From Filimonas effusa (lineage in GTDB: Bacteria; Bacteroidota; Bacteroidia; Chitinophagales; Chitinophagaceae), in assembly GCF_004118675.1 (NCBI RefSeq), contig NZ_SDHZ01000002.1, forward strand, positions 1,302,001-1,366,000: a stretch of DNA of 64,000 nucleotides, read 5' to 3'. Below the pieces are notes generated by a model. That model ran no database searches. It had not been told where the DNA came from and worked only from the letters and a program-made list of their open reading frames with translations. Made by a program: the position numbers and the translations under genes. Shown here piece by piece: positions 42,188 through 51,824 of the stretch. The first letter of the stretch is position 1. Every line of letters begins with the position of its first letter.

Positions 42188-45100
42188 TTAATTTGAAATA
42201 ATGAAACCTTGCTGCGCCTGGTAGGTTATTAATTGTTGCATGGCAGCTTCGGCTTCAGCGTCATTAAGATAAGTTCTTATCTGCATCTGGCCTTTTGTGC
42301 CTGTTTTTCCAAAACGCATACTGATACGGTTACCGGCACGTGTAATATTCCAAAACTTATCGCCGGCAGCTGACACAAGCTCAGCAGCATTTCCGGACGT
42401 TGCGGCAGATGACGGGGCTGCCCCCTCTGTACCGGCAGTTTTTTCCAAGCCAGCTTTAGTTTCCGGCATTTTGTTCTCCAGCGCCAGGAGCACCGTTTGC
42501 AGGACCTCTTCCTTATTTTCAAGCCAGTCTTTAGTATAAACGTTTATCACCTGCCAGCCGAAATTCTGCAAAATGGCAGGCCGCAGATAGTACTGTTCTA
42601 TAACATCCTTATTAAGATAATGCAAGTCATCGTCGACCAGGATGCCGAGGTTGTAGGCCGTATCATTTTTATCGCGCTTTATCGCCAAAGCGCATTTAAA
42701 GCTACTTTGCCCTATCGCCTCTCCTACGACAAAACCACGTGCTTCCAGTTCTGCCTTTAGTTGTGTGGCAGTAGCTGTAAATGCGGGGGTATTGGCCATT
42801 GCGGCGCGGCCGCTATTTATAACCAGTCCGTCGAGGATATTTCCTGCCTGCTGCATATTTCCTTCGCTCACCATTTCGGCATAATGAAGAAACCGTTTCA
42901 GGTAAGAAGCACCTTCATTGTAGTCATTTGTGATGTGCTGGTGTTTGATGCTGCTTATTACGGCCATATGTTTACGCGCCCGGCTAAAGATCACGTTCAA
43001 TCTTTTCTCACCTCCTTTACGGTTTACCGGTCCAAAGTTCATGAGCATTTTTCCCTGCCGATCATGGCCATAACAAACACTCATAATAATAATATCCCTT
43101 TCATCACCCTGCACGTTTTCAAGGTTTTTCACAAAGAGACCTGTAAACTGACCATCTTCTTTTCTATTCCAGGCTTTTTCGAGTAAAGTATCGAAGTTTT
43201 TATCGAGATCGGCGAGAGATTCCAGTTCTTCCTTGATCACGGATTGCTGTTCCTGGCTAAAGGCAACAATGCCTATGCTATCGCTGGTTTTCGACAGCAG
43301 CAGTTCTCTTATGATAACTGCTATATACCTGGCTTCATCGCGGTTACTTCTTTTTTCATACACACTTTGGGGCAGGTAGTGAAAGCTCATACTATTGTTC
43401 AACAGGCGGCCTGCATTTGCGGCGCCCTGTTGCGGCTGCAGTACTTCGATAGCGGGATTGTTGCTGTTATACAGGTTGCGATCCGGAACAGTAAGCAGGT
43501 TTGCATTATAGAAAGCATGGTTAGAATAACTGATCAATGTTTCGTAGCGGCTGCGATAGTGCCATTTCAACATCGCATTGTGCAGTTTACGTGTACCCTG
43601 AACAAGCAGGCTATCGGCTTCTATGCTAATGATCTCTTCTTCGGTTTCACCATCGAACAGTTCAAGATCATTGGGGTCTTCGACCTTCGCATTGAAGAAC
43701 TGGCTGGGTGGCATTTGTTTATCGTCGCCTACGATAATGGTTTGCGGCGCACGGAAAAGAGCGGGCACCCCTTCTTCGAGCGGGATCTGGCTGGCTTCAT
43801 CGAAAATGACTACGTCGAAGAAGCCGGCGTCCAGGGGAAGGCTATCGCTGACGCTGAGAGGGCTCATAAGCCAAACAGGTTTCAGATCTTTCAGCACCCT
43901 GCCGCTTTCATTAGATGCGAGGGTACGGATGCTTTTATACTGTTTGGTTTTTGCCATTTCATGTTCAAGCACTTTTCTGCCTTCGGCATATTCTTTTTTG
44001 AAGGCTTTTTGCTCAGCGTCCAGCTTAGAGGCGGTGGTATTACTAAGCTGATAGTTGTTTAAGAAGTCCTGGCGCCGCACTGCTCTGATATAATCGCTGT
44101 TAAGCTGAAGCAGCTTGTTATAGCCGGATTCCAGTTCACGTACTGTATCTTTAAGGCTCCAGTGGTTTGTATCGGCAAACACGGGGTTCCTGCTTAACAA
44201 CAGCTGCAGTGTTTTATTGGCCAGGGCGGCTTCGGTTTGCTGAGGCGTTAGCGGAATCTTGCGGATGAGTTCCTGGAGGTCGGCCGGCAATGCCGCCAGC
44301 TTTTTAAGGGCGGGCATTAGTTCGCGCAATACATCGGCATTACTCTGAATGGTAGCCAGCTCGTCGCGTAACTGGTTCAGCGATTTGCTTTCATAATTAT
44401 ACAGGCATTGTTTCAATTGCATTTCAAGCTGGTGCAGCATGTTGTTGAGCATACTCAGCTGATGGACCAGTTCATTTGCTTCGGGGTGCTGAAGCAGGAA
44501 GTTTATGGCGGGGTCGTTTTTTTTACGGCGGAGCACATCGATGCCGATATAAACTGTATTCAGGTTTTCGACGCCGTATTCCTGTTGTACAGCCTGCAGG
44601 TAATTGTTGAGCTGTTCGAGGGCTTTATATTCTTCCTGTAACTGTTGCAGCACGGATGTAAAAGAAGGCGGGATATGATGTGCAGAGAAACTATACGCCT
44701 GTTTCAATTGTTTCTTAAGATGGCGCCAGCTACCGCTAAAGAAATTCCAGAAGCTGTTTTCATGTTTTCCTGCAATGTAGAGGGCTTGTTCAGTTTCCTG
44801 CTTACTGAATTTGTAGCGCCAGTTGGTATTTATTTTCAGGGCGGCTTCATATTGTTTACGCAGTACCTGTTGCTGCTTGTGAGCCTGCTCAAACGCAGCA
44901 GCTTCGGGGGTATCGGGGTTTACTATCTGTAAGTTGCGGTTGCGGGCGACAGGCGCCATCACCGCCGCATCTTTCAGGAGGTTAGATAATGCAGCAAAGC
45001 TGTCGTAAAACAATGGCGGCACCTGGTAATGGTGCATGATCTGCGACAACTGTTCAATAATATTGAAAGAATGCGCCGAAAGGTTTTCCAGCAAGGAGAA

Positions 45101-47365
45101 AGGGTTTTCGGCTGTTATCACTGTATTTGCCAGGTTACTGCAGGGATGACCGGCTAATTCGGGGCCTGCGCCGGAGCGTTCCAAGGCTTCGCTAAGCTGG
45201 CTGATAGCCTGGCCAAACTGCTGCCACTCGTTATACACCGGCAATGGCATACCGGGATCGAGGTCTGGTATGTGCGGTTGCAGTTTCAGTGCTTTTTCAA
45301 GCAAAGCGCGCATTGAAATACCTGCCTCGGGCAAAAGCGTTGTCTGCTGTTCATGATATGCCTGCAGCAACTGCAGCTGATCGTTAAACCGTTCGAGGGT
45401 AGCTTTCCTATCCAATGCTATCATGTGCAGATCCATTGGATGCTGAAGAAAGTTGTCGTATACCGTTTTCAGGTCTTTTATAAATTCTTTTTTATCGCCC
45501 TGGCTGTCGTGAATATAACAGCAGAGTTCGGCGAGGCGGGTTTGTTGAAGACGATGAAAGACCACATCGAGCGCCGCTCTTTTTTCGCAGACGAAGAGAA
45601 TGTTCTTTCCCTGGGCGAGGAAATCGGCTATGAGGTTGGTAATCGTCTGGCTTTTGCCTGTTCCCGGAGGCCCTTGTATCACGTAGCTATGGCCTGAGCG
45701 GCTATAAAGCACAGCATTGGTTTGGGTAGGATCTGCCGCCACCACATGGTACCATTGCGCCGGTGATAAAGTTATGTTTACGGCAGGCTGTTGCCTGGGT
45801 TCGCTGCCAAACAGTTCGTCGAATACCGGGTGGGCCATGTTTTGTTCTGCGACCTTTGCATAATCGCTTACCAGGCTCATTTTCTTATAATTGAAATTGC
45901 CGAGTACCAGGTTGCAGCTATCAACATCCCAGCTATAAGGGTTGATAGCAGGTTCGGGAAGGTTTGCGAGTTCTGCCGGAAGTTCGGGCAGCGGCAACTG
46001 TTTTTCCTTCAAGGCAGCATACTGACCCGGCAAGGCGGCGCTTTGTTTTATCCGTTGCCGTTTAGCATATTGCCTGATAGTTTGAAGTGCCATGGCATGC
46101 GCCCCGGGGGCCTGGGGCTTATCGCGGAAGGTAAGGATCACGCCCTGTGCAAGTGTATCTATTTTGGCTTTAAGACCCTGGAAGAAGGTTTCGAGACTCA
46201 TTTCTTCGAGATCTATGCTTTCCGGCAGTTCCAGTCCGTACAAATCTTTCAGGAAATGGGCCAGTACTGGATTAACGATAGCATTGTTATCGGTTATTTC
46301 CAGAGTGAAGCGTTGTTCCTTAAGCGCCTTGCTGCGTTTAAGTTTAACCGGCAACAGCAGCAGCGGGCTTTGAATGCGTTCTTTAGGATCCTCTTTAAAG
46401 TTATTCCAATGGAGGAATGCTATCACGAGCCTGAGCTGGCTGAAGCCGTATTCTTTTTCATCGGATTCTGCTTCGAGGCGGATGTTATTCAACTGAGCAT
46501 CGAGATAGAGATGATCTTCGAAGCAGAGATATTTATTGAGAGAGAGGTCTTTTAAGCCTGTAACGTGTGCCGCTATCGTATTATTCCAGTAAAACAGCGT
46601 TTCCGTCTTGATAAGAGCAGCTTGTTTTACAGCCGGCACGCTACCAATGGTTAGATTAATAAAGCGGCTGTTTGGCTTATAAAACAGCAGCCTGTTACGC
46701 CGGGAGGTATCGAAGAGCCTGTTACGCAGTTTACCGAGAATGAAGGCTTTCCGGTGGGCCGGTTGTTTTACCTGGAGCAGTGCTTCACCGGCGAGATCTT
46801 CCTGTTTTTGCGGGTCGTAGTCGCGGTAAAACCGGAGGCGCTGAATACAATCGGCCAGGTCGCGGCAACGTTCTGCACGATCAAGCTCTGTCATTTCCGC
46901 GGCAAGTGCGGCGAGCGCCGGATGAATTCTTTCGTTAAGGCCGGCCGGCTGGTTACGAAAGGCTATAAAACGTTCCAGTTCCGTCATATGATACAGGTTC
47001 AATCCCATCATAACGGAAGCCATGATCTGGCCCAGGCAGAAGATATCAGACAGGGCATCGTGCCTGCCTGCATTAATTTCTGCCGACTGGTAGGCCGGGA
47101 GGTACTGGAGGGGTGTGGGTATAGCTTTAGCATTCGCTGCAACCGGTGGCGAAGGCGGATGAGAACAATTATCCGCTATATACAGTTGATTATCGAGCAC
47201 CCTGAGGTTACTGGCAGTGTGCTCAAAAGCAGCAACCTGTCCGGCCTGATGAAAAAGCAAGACTTTTTCGAACAGCGGAAGAACAAATGCAACTACTTCG
47301 TCGTTTGCCCAGCTGCCATTTTTAAAGGCAGCCGGAAGATATTGTTGAAAGGAAATATCCGGCAT
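42188..47365 (-). CDS. Giant fusion: kinase-like lobe, DUF4011, SF1 helicase, nuclease-like domain, WGR
   Basis: 1725 residues. Residues 25-180 look like the C-lobe of a protein kinase (SDIFCLGQIMASVMMGLNLY, then DRAERCRDLADCIQRL), but the N-lobe is missing and HRD is replaced (AAFEHTASN). Residues 205-540 fit DUF4011 (KLRNRLFDTSRRNRLLFYKP). The SF1 helicase has Walker A GPPGTGKSQT at 565-574, then a long helical insert, DEAS at 1189-1192, GDDKQMPP at 1213-1220, and VQGDERDIIIMSVCYG near 1418. Residues 1533-1625 resemble Vsr/MTES_1575-type endonucleases, with GILVDD in place of the usual GIECDG. A WGR domain ends the protein (1668-1718). Related helicase-nuclease proteins occur among phage-defence candidates. 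Function is inference. Confidence 0.85.
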   Translation of the reverse strand: MPDISFQQYLPAAFKNGSWANDEVVAFVLPLFEKVLLFHQAGQVAAFEHTASNLRVLDNQLYIADNCSHPPSPPVAANAKAIPTPLQYLPAYQSAEINAGRHDALSDIFCLGQIMASVMMGLNLYHMTELERFIAFRNQPAGLNERIHPALAALAAEMTELDRAERCRDLADCIQRLRFYRDYDPQKQEDLAGEALLQVKQPAHRKAFILGKLRNRLFDTSRRNRLLFYKPNSRFINLTIGSVPAVKQAALIKTETLFYWNNTIAAHVTGLKDLSLNKYLCFEDHLYLDAQLNNIRLEAESDEKEYGFSQLRLVIAFLHWNNFKEDPKERIQSPLLLLPVKLKRSKALKEQRFTLEITDNNAIVNPVLAHFLKDLYGLELPESIDLEEMSLETFFQGLKAKIDTLAQGVILTFRDKPQAPGAHAMALQTIRQYAKRQRIKQSAALPGQYAALKEKQLPLPELPAELANLPEPAINPYSWDVDSCNLVLGNFNYKKMSLVSDYAKVAEQNMAHPVFDELFGSEPRQQPAVNITLSPAQWYHVVAADPTQTNAVLYSRSGHSYVIQGPPGTGKSQTITNLIADFLAQGKNILFVCEKRAALDVVFHRLQQTRLAELCCYIHDSQGDKKEFIKDLKTVYDNFLQHPMDLHMIALDRKATLERFNDQLQLLQAYHEQQTTLLPEAGISMRALLEKALKLQPHIPDLDPGMPLPVYNEWQQFGQAISQLSEALERSGAGPELAGHPCSNLANTVITAENPFSLLENLSAHSFNIIEQLSQIMHHYQVPPLFYDSFAALSNLLKDAAVMAPVARNRNLQIVNPDTPEAAAFEQAHKQQQVLRKQYEAALKINTNWRYKFSKQETEQALYIAGKHENSFWNFFSGSWRHLKKQLKQAYSFSAHHIPPSFTSVLQQLQEEYKALEQLNNYLQAVQQEYGVENLNTVYIGIDVLRRKKNDPAINFLLQHPEANELVHQLSMLNNMLHQLEMQLKQCLYNYESKSLNQLRDELATIQSNADVLRELMPALKKLAALPADLQELIRKIPLTPQQTEAALANKTLQLLLSRNPVFADTNHWSLKDTVRELESGYNKLLQLNSDYIRAVRRQDFLNNYQLSNTTASKLDAEQKAFKKEYAEGRKVLEHEMAKTKQYKSIRTLASNESGRVLKDLKPVWLMSPLSVSDSLPLDAGFFDVVIFDEASQIPLEEGVPALFRAPQTIIVGDDKQMPPSQFFNAKVEDPNDLELFDGETEEEIISIEADSLLVQGTRKLHNAMLKWHYRSRYETLISYSNHAFYNANLLTVPDRNLYNSNNPAIEVLQPQQGAANAGRLLNNSMSFHYLPQSVYEKRSNRDEARYIAVIIRELLLSKTSDSIGIVAFSQEQQSVIKEELESLADLDKNFDTLLEKAWNRKEDGQFTGLFVKNLENVQGDERDIIIMSVCYGHDRQGKMLMNFGPVNRKGGEKRLNVIFSRARKHMAVISSIKHQHITNDYNEGASYLKRFLHYAEMVSEGNMQQAGNILDGLVINSGRAAMANTPAFTATATQLKAELEARGFVVGEAIGQSSFKCALAIKRDKNDTAYNLGILVDDDLHYLNKDVIEQYYLRPAILQNFGWQVINVYTKDWLENKEEVLQTVLLALENKMPETKAGLEKTAGTEGAAPSSAATSGNAAELVSAAGDKFWNITRAGNRISMRFGKTGTKGQMQIRTYLNDAEAEAAMQQLITYQAQQGFIISN

Positions 47366-47424
47366 AACAAGTGAGGGCCTGTTGGTGAGGCAGGCAAAAA
47401 ACGCAGGAATGATGTGTTTCCAGC

Positions 47425-47640
47425 TTAACTGGCTGCAAACACATCTCTTCTTGTAGGAATAACGGTTTTCTCATCATCGCTCAAAAACACCCAGAAGTCA
47501 CCCAATTTAAAGATGTCACCCGGTTGCTTTTTACCGTTCTCCTCGCTGGTTCTTTCGTAGCTGCCAATGAATTCGCCTTCATACCGCAACTGCACCAGTT
47601 TTTGTTCCAGTGTCAACTCCTTAAATTGCTCAATAGTCAT
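47425..47640 (-). CDS. Small hypothetical protein
   Basis: 71 residues with normal codon use. MTIEQFKELTLEQKLVQLRYEGEF, then GDIFKLGDFWVFLSDDEKTVIPTRRDVF. No family recognised, no signal peptide. The strongly amphipathic N-terminal helix and a beta-hairpin pattern look like a real small protein. It sits 59 bases upstream of the giant helicase gene on the same strand and may be co-transcribed, but no functional link can be read from it. Confidence 0.6.
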   Translation of the reverse strand: MTIEQFKELTLEQKLVQLRYEGEFIGSYERTSEENGKKQPGDIFKLGDFWVFLSDDEKTVIPTRRDVFAAS

Positions 47641-47758
47641 ATCCCTGAATTAAGAATTATAACGCGAAAATAGAATAATCGGCCGCAATTTAAACAGGTT
47701 TGACAGAGTAGTATATAAAAACGGGAATTTTTATTGGGGGAAGTTTTCCGGCAAATGA

Positions 47759-47793
47759 TTTGTGAGTAGCTGTTACAATTTGGTGTACGTTTG
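47759..47793 (+). promoter_or_regulatory. Promoter of the DinB-like gene; minus-7 box 4 nt from the ATG
   Basis: TTTG (47759-47762), 23 bases, TACGTTTG (47786-47793), AAAA, ATG. Both elements match Bacteroidota consensus. The spacing leaves little or no 5' untranslated leader. Confidence 0.55.
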
Positions 47794-47797
47794 AAAA

Positions 47798-48280
47798 ATG
47801 AATCAAGCTATGATCCGGTCTATTGACGCCATTCGTTTAACGAGGTCTTTTTTACTGGAGCAGATCCGTGGGCTTTCTACGGAACAGCTTAATATTATCC
47901 CAACGGGTTTTAACAACAATATTATCTGGAACCTGGGTCACCTGGTTGCCGCACAGCAATTGATCTGCTATTTCAGGCCCGGCCTTCCGCTGGCGGTAGA
48001 GGACGATTTTTTCGGAGCTTACAAAACGGGGTCAAAACCTAGCGGTTTCGTTGGTCCGGAAGAGGTATCGTTGATCAAAGAGTTGTTATTTTCTACACTG
48101 GACCAACTAGAGAGGGATCTGAGCGCGCATTTATTCACCTCATTTACGCCATGGACCACCCGTTACAATGTAGAGGTGCGTTCCATAGAAGATGCGATCC
48201 ATTTCTTACCTTATCACGAAGGTTTACATGCCGGCGTTATTTCGAGCATGAAAAGGCTGATAGCAGCAGGCAAGGTTTAA
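47798..48280 (+). CDS. DinB-like superfamily protein
   Basis: 160 residues, four-helix bundle. The DinB/YfiT pattern is visible: NIIWNLGHLVAAQQLICY in helix 2 with the first metal-binding His, and FLPYHEGLHAGVISSMKRL in the last helix with two His. DinB-like proteins bind a divalent metal and many act as thiol-dependent transferases, but this one's reaction is unknown. It stands alone, convergent with the next gene; a 10-bp hairpin lies between them. Confidence 0.87.
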   Translation: MNQAMIRSIDAIRLTRSFLLEQIRGLSTEQLNIIPTGFNNNIIWNLGHLVAAQQLICYFRPGLPLAVEDDFFGAYKTGSKPSGFVGPEEVSLIKELLFSTLDQLERDLSAHLFTSFTPWTTRYNVEVRSIEDAIHFLPYHEGLHAGVISSMKRLIAAGKV

Positions 48281-48310
48281 ACCAGCTCATTCCTGCAGGA
48301 ATGCCTAAAA

Positions 48311-48342
48311 GTATAACTGCCCCGTTTAAGGAGCAGTTATAC
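48311..48342. terminator. Hairpin between convergent genes
   Basis: GTATAACTGC / GCAGTTATAC, a 10-bp stem with a 12-nt loop. There is no T run, so terminator function is only probable. Confidence 0.4.
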
Positions 48343-48362
48343 CAAATGTTGCATAAACCTGT

Positions 48363-48671
48363 TTACTGTTTAGCCAGATGTTCTTCGATCGCTTTACCGA
48401 TAGCCATGCTAAGAAGCGTAGGGCGTTCGGAATCGTTATGTACCCAAAGAATACCGTCATCTTCATCCAGTGATCTTATTTCCTGATCAGGCAGAAATGA
48501 ATAAGGAGGCATACCTGCAATAACAGGTTTTGCAGCGATTACGTGAAAGGAATGCACCTTGTAAAAAGATGCCGGTTCTGAGTGATGCAGCTTAACGATA
48601 GCCTTTACGGGGATCTTCCTGTCGGAGTCTACCAACGGGAAGTCGAAGGTGATCATAAAAGGGTTTTCCAT
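48363..48671 (-). CDS. Hypothetical protein
   Basis: 102 residues from the ATG at 48671 (the frame runs to 48725, but the later ATG begins the conserved-looking part MENPFMITFDFPLVDSDRKI). It reads as a small alpha/beta protein: PVKAIVKLHHSEPASFYKVHSFHV, then QEIRSLDEDDGILWVHNDSERPTLLSMAIGKAIEEHL. No family recognised, no signal peptide. Confidence 0.6.
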   Translation of the reverse strand: MENPFMITFDFPLVDSDRKIPVKAIVKLHHSEPASFYKVHSFHVIAAKPVIAGMPPYSFLPDQEIRSLDEDDGILWVHNDSERPTLLSMAIGKAIEEHLAKQ

Positions 48672-48820
48672 AGTATCTATTTTAAGGTTATCAGGACATA
48701 GTTGATAATTCAAAACGCAAGCCATATATATAAGAAACTGGTTATCAACGCAAAAAGATTAATTGTAAGGTTCCCGATAAAAAAGAGGGAAAAAATGCAT
48801 TAAACAGGCAAAAAAGTGCC

Positions 48821-48851
48821 TTGCAGCGGGCGGGATGCCAGAGTAGATTTG
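48821..48851 (+). promoter_or_regulatory. Bacteroidota-type promoter
   Basis: TTG (48821-48823), 20-base spacer, TAGATTTG (48844-48851). This is the best complete match to the minus-33/minus-7 consensus in the window. The start codon at 48889 is 37 nt downstream. Confidence 0.7.
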
Positions 48852-48888
48852 TGCCATCAAAAATCTTTACACTATAAAAAACTACAAG

Positions 48889-49887
48889 ATGAGCATTGAT
48901 CAAACCAAAGGAATTACCCCAATCGATCCATCTACGGATCCTGCTATTGAAAGTCGTACAAAAGCATTTTTAAACGCGTTAAACAGTGGTGGCGGCAAAC
49001 CTATCGAGGAACTAAGCCCTTCTGATGCAAGAGGTGTATTAACCGGCGCCCAGCGTTCTGTAGCCGTAGACTTGTCGGGAATAAGTATCGAAGAGAAGAC
49101 CATTGTTCAAAGCGGGGTGGAGGTGTTACTATATATTGTAAAACCTTCGGAGGCAGCAGGAGAGCTGCCTGGTTTTATTTTCGTACATGGCGGCGGCTGG
49201 GTACTCGGCGATTTTGAAACCCACCAGCGCCTGGTGCGCGACCTGGTGGTACATTCCGGTGCAGCTGCTGTATTTGTTGAATACAGCCGTTCGCCAGAGG
49301 CGCGGTATCCTGTAGCTATCAATGAAATATACGCGGCATTGGAATGGGTTGCTGCGCATGGTAAGGAGGTGGGGATAGACAGCAGCCGTCTGGCGGTTGC
49401 CGGTAACAGCGTGGGAGGCAATATGGCAGCAGTACTGGCATTGATGGCGAAAGATAAAAACGGACCTGCGCTGAAAGTACAGATATTATTGTGGCCTGTT
49501 ACCGATGCCAATTTTGATACAGATTCTTATCACCAGTATGCGACCGGACGTTTTCTTACCAGAAATATGATGCAATGGTTCTGGGATGCCTACATTCCCG
49601 ATGCGGGTGCGCGCAACGATGTTTATGCCTCGCCATTGCAGGCTTCTACCAGCCGTTTACAAGGGTTACCACCGGCGTTGGTTCAGGTAGCTGAAAATGA
49701 TGTGTTACGCGATGAAGGCGAGGCATATGCACGAAAACTGGACGAAGCCGGTGTGCCTGTGACCCTGGTGCGTTACCAGGGGATGATACATGATTTCGGG
49801 CTATTAAATCCTTTACATGATGTACCTGGCGTACGCTCTCATGTATTACAGGCGGGTGCAGAACTGAAAAAATATCTTTTTAGCTAA
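48889..49887 (+). CDS. Alpha/beta-hydrolase, HSL-type acetyl esterase/lipase
   Basis: 332 residues, no signal peptide. The hormone-sensitive-lipase motif is clear: HGGGW near residue 100 (FVHGGGWVLGDF), nucleophile Ser in AGNSVGGN near 168, an Asp in the AENDVLRDEG region, and His in MIHDFGLLN near 306. It hydrolyses short-chain esters in the cytoplasm; the natural substrate is not known. It has its own promoter (48821-48851) and a terminator directly after it, so it is a single-gene unit. Confidence 0.92.
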   Translation: MSIDQTKGITPIDPSTDPAIESRTKAFLNALNSGGGKPIEELSPSDARGVLTGAQRSVAVDLSGISIEEKTIVQSGVEVLLYIVKPSEAAGELPGFIFVHGGGWVLGDFETHQRLVRDLVVHSGAAAVFVEYSRSPEARYPVAINEIYAALEWVAAHGKEVGIDSSRLAVAGNSVGGNMAAVLALMAKDKNGPALKVQILLWPVTDANFDTDSYHQYATGRFLTRNMMQWFWDAYIPDAGARNDVYASPLQASTSRLQGLPPALVQVAENDVLRDEGEAYARKLDEAGVPVTLVRYQGMIHDFGLLNPLHDVPGVRSHVLQAGAELKKYLFS

Positions 49888-49901
49888 AAGCATTGATTTG
49901 C

Positions 49902-49934
49902 AGCCCGTAAGTTACTGTTTACGGGCTTTTTTTT
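49902..49934 (+). terminator. Intrinsic terminator
   Basis: AGCCCGTAA / TTACGGGCT stem with an 8-nt loop and a following T8 run, 15 bases after the esterase stop. Confidence 0.88.
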
Positions 49935-50000
49935 AAACTGGCACAGTTTTCATAGTTGGTTTAGCGGAGACAAATATTGTGAGCATTTAAAACAAGAACT

Positions 50001-50444
50001 ATGAAAAAGGTATTGTGCATATTATGTTTCGGGGCGGTATTCACGGCCTGTAAGAACAACAATTCGACAGATTCAATAGGTGCGGCCAAGCAGGCCACCA
50101 TCGACTCTATCAACACTATCAATACTGTAAAGCAGCAGACGCTTGATTCTGTGAATACGGCTAAAGCAAAAGAAGCAGAACGGAGGGCATCGCAAGCAAG
50201 CAGGTCAACTGCCTCCAGCCCGAGCGCAGCGAGTGGAAGTTCTACTACCACAACTACCGAACCTAAGAAAAAAGGCTGGAGCAATACTGCCAAGGGTGCA
50301 GTGATAGGCGCCGGTACCGGCGCTGTTGCCGGTGGTATTATAGGCAAAGATGCTAAAGGAGCTGTTATAGGCGGCTTAATAGGTGCGGGTACGGGTGCTG
50401 CAACCGGTGCTATCATAGACAGCAAAAAGAAAAAGAAAGATTAG
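50001..50444 (+). CDS. Glycine-zipper lipoprotein
   Basis: 147 residues. Lipoprotein signal MKKVLCILCFGAVFTAC (Cys17). A charged Ser/Thr/Ala-rich linker (about 40-92) leads to a glycine-zipper region (about 98-138: GAVIGAGTGAVAGGIIG, GAVIGGLIGAGTGAATGAII) and a Lys-rich end. YMGG-type zippers span or anchor to membranes in envelope proteins. The linker repeats IDSINTINTVKQQTLDSVNT. Function unknown. It converges on the NADH dehydrogenase gene, ending 3 bases before it. Confidence 0.82.
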   Translation: MKKVLCILCFGAVFTACKNNNSTDSIGAAKQATIDSINTINTVKQQTLDSVNTAKAKEAERRASQASRSTASSPSAASGSSTTTTTEPKKKGWSNTAKGAVIGAGTGAVAGGIIGKDAKGAVIGGLIGAGTGAATGAIIDSKKKKKD

Positions 50445-50447
50445 AGA

Positions 50448-51707
50448 TCATTGTTCCTTTTTTGGGCGCAATATGAGCCTGAGCGTTGGGTCGTTGGTAA
50501 TAAAACTCCAGAACCAGTTCAGCGCCAGTTTACCCTTGTTACGGAATCCTGCAATTGGGATGAGATGGATGAAGATCCAAACTACCCATGCCGGATATCC
50601 TTTAAAGAAAATATTCCGTGGTAAGTCAACAACGGCTTTGTATTTAGAGATGATGGCCATACTGCCTTTATCTTTAAATACAAAGGGTTGTGGCTTTTTT
50701 CCTTCTGCCAGGCGGGCCAGGTGCGCCGCCATAAACTTACCCTGCTGAATGGCTGGTTGCGCCAGTTGCGGATAACCATTGGGATAGGCCGGGTCGGTAG
50801 TTGTTACCGACTGATCGCCGATTGCAAAAATGTTTTCCGTATTCAGTACCTGGCAAAATTCGTTTACTTTAATACGATTGTGTTTATTGATCATATCTGG
50901 ATCAAGGCCGGGTGCATTGCGGGCGATCACACCTGTAGCCCAGATAAGCGCAGGCGTTTCAATGCCTGATCCATCTGCAAAAATTACTTTCTGTTCATTC
51001 GTATAGTCTTTTACACGCGCGTTGAACTTGACCTTAACACCCAGGCGTGTGAGCACTTTTTCTGCTTCCTGCTGGGATTTGGTGCTCATAGGCCCCAGCA
51101 GTTCACTTCCGGATGTTACCAGGTAAATATGTCCTCTGCCGTCGCCAAGTTCAGGGTAATCTTTTTTAAGAATATTTCTTGACATTTCTGCGATCATACC
51201 GGACACCTCCACACCTGTAGCTCCGCCACCGGCCACCACTATCGTCAGCAATCTTTCTCTTTCGGCGGGGTCTGCAGACCGTACTGCTTTTTCGGCATTC
51301 AGGAGAATCCTGTTACGCAGGAGCAGCGCGTCGTCGATGGTTTTCATGGGAAAGGCATTACGGGTAAGCGTTTCCATTCCAAAGTAATTGGTTTCGGTTC
51401 CCATTGCCAGTACCAGGTAATCGTAAGAAAGGGTTCCTGTATCGGTGTCGACTGTATTTTCGTGCCTGTTGATCTTCAACAGGGTTCCCATATGAAACCG
51501 CAGGTTGGGTTTATGCTGAAACATGCGGCGAAAAGGATAGCTTATATTGGAAGGTTCGATAAATGAGGTAGCGACCTGGTATAAGAGCGGGGGAAAGAAG
51601 TGATAATTATTCTTATCTACCAGGACAACATTGATGCTTTTGTTATGCGCGAGACTTTTGGCCAGGTTGATGCCTGCAAAGCCCCCTCCTACTATAATCA
51701 CCTTCAT
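50448..51707 (-). CDS. ndh: Type II NADH dehydrogenase (NDH-2 family)
   Basis: 419 residues. FAD site GGGFAGINLAKSL at 7-19, second dinucleotide site VVAGGGATGVEVSG near 157-170, FAIGDQSVTTT near 293, and the C-terminal amphipathic membrane-contact region (IIFFKGYPAWVVWIFIHLIPIAGF-like). It is a peripheral inner-membrane flavoprotein that passes electrons from NADH to quinone without pumping protons. Family members also include other FAD-dependent oxidoreductases, so the substrate is not fully fixed. It is divergent from the MFS gene, sharing a 117-base intergenic region. Confidence 0.9.
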   Translation of the reverse strand: MKVIIVGGGFAGINLAKSLAHNKSINVVLVDKNNYHFFPPLLYQVATSFIEPSNISYPFRRMFQHKPNLRFHMGTLLKINRHENTVDTDTGTLSYDYLVLAMGTETNYFGMETLTRNAFPMKTIDDALLLRNRILLNAEKAVRSADPAERERLLTIVVAGGGATGVEVSGMIAEMSRNILKKDYPELGDGRGHIYLVTSGSELLGPMSTKSQQEAEKVLTRLGVKVKFNARVKDYTNEQKVIFADGSGIETPALIWATGVIARNAPGLDPDMINKHNRIKVNEFCQVLNTENIFAIGDQSVTTTDPAYPNGYPQLAQPAIQQGKFMAAHLARLAEGKKPQPFVFKDKGSMAIISKYKAVVDLPRNIFFKGYPAWVVWIFIHLIPIAGFRNKGKLALNWFWSFITNDPTLRLILRPKKEQ

Positions 51708-51824
51708 CTATTAAATTTATGGAGAAAACGGAAGATAATAACCGTTTAACCTAAGGATAGTGTATTATTCCGGGAGATGGCTCATCTTTGTTGCTTCCGG
51801 AACAAACTGCCCGGAGCACCGTTT

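Noticed and set aside
42297-47374. Several long plus-strand frames (100-270 codons) opposite the giant helicase gene
   Set aside because: They are antisense shadows of a long conserved coding sequence, with no recognisable domains.
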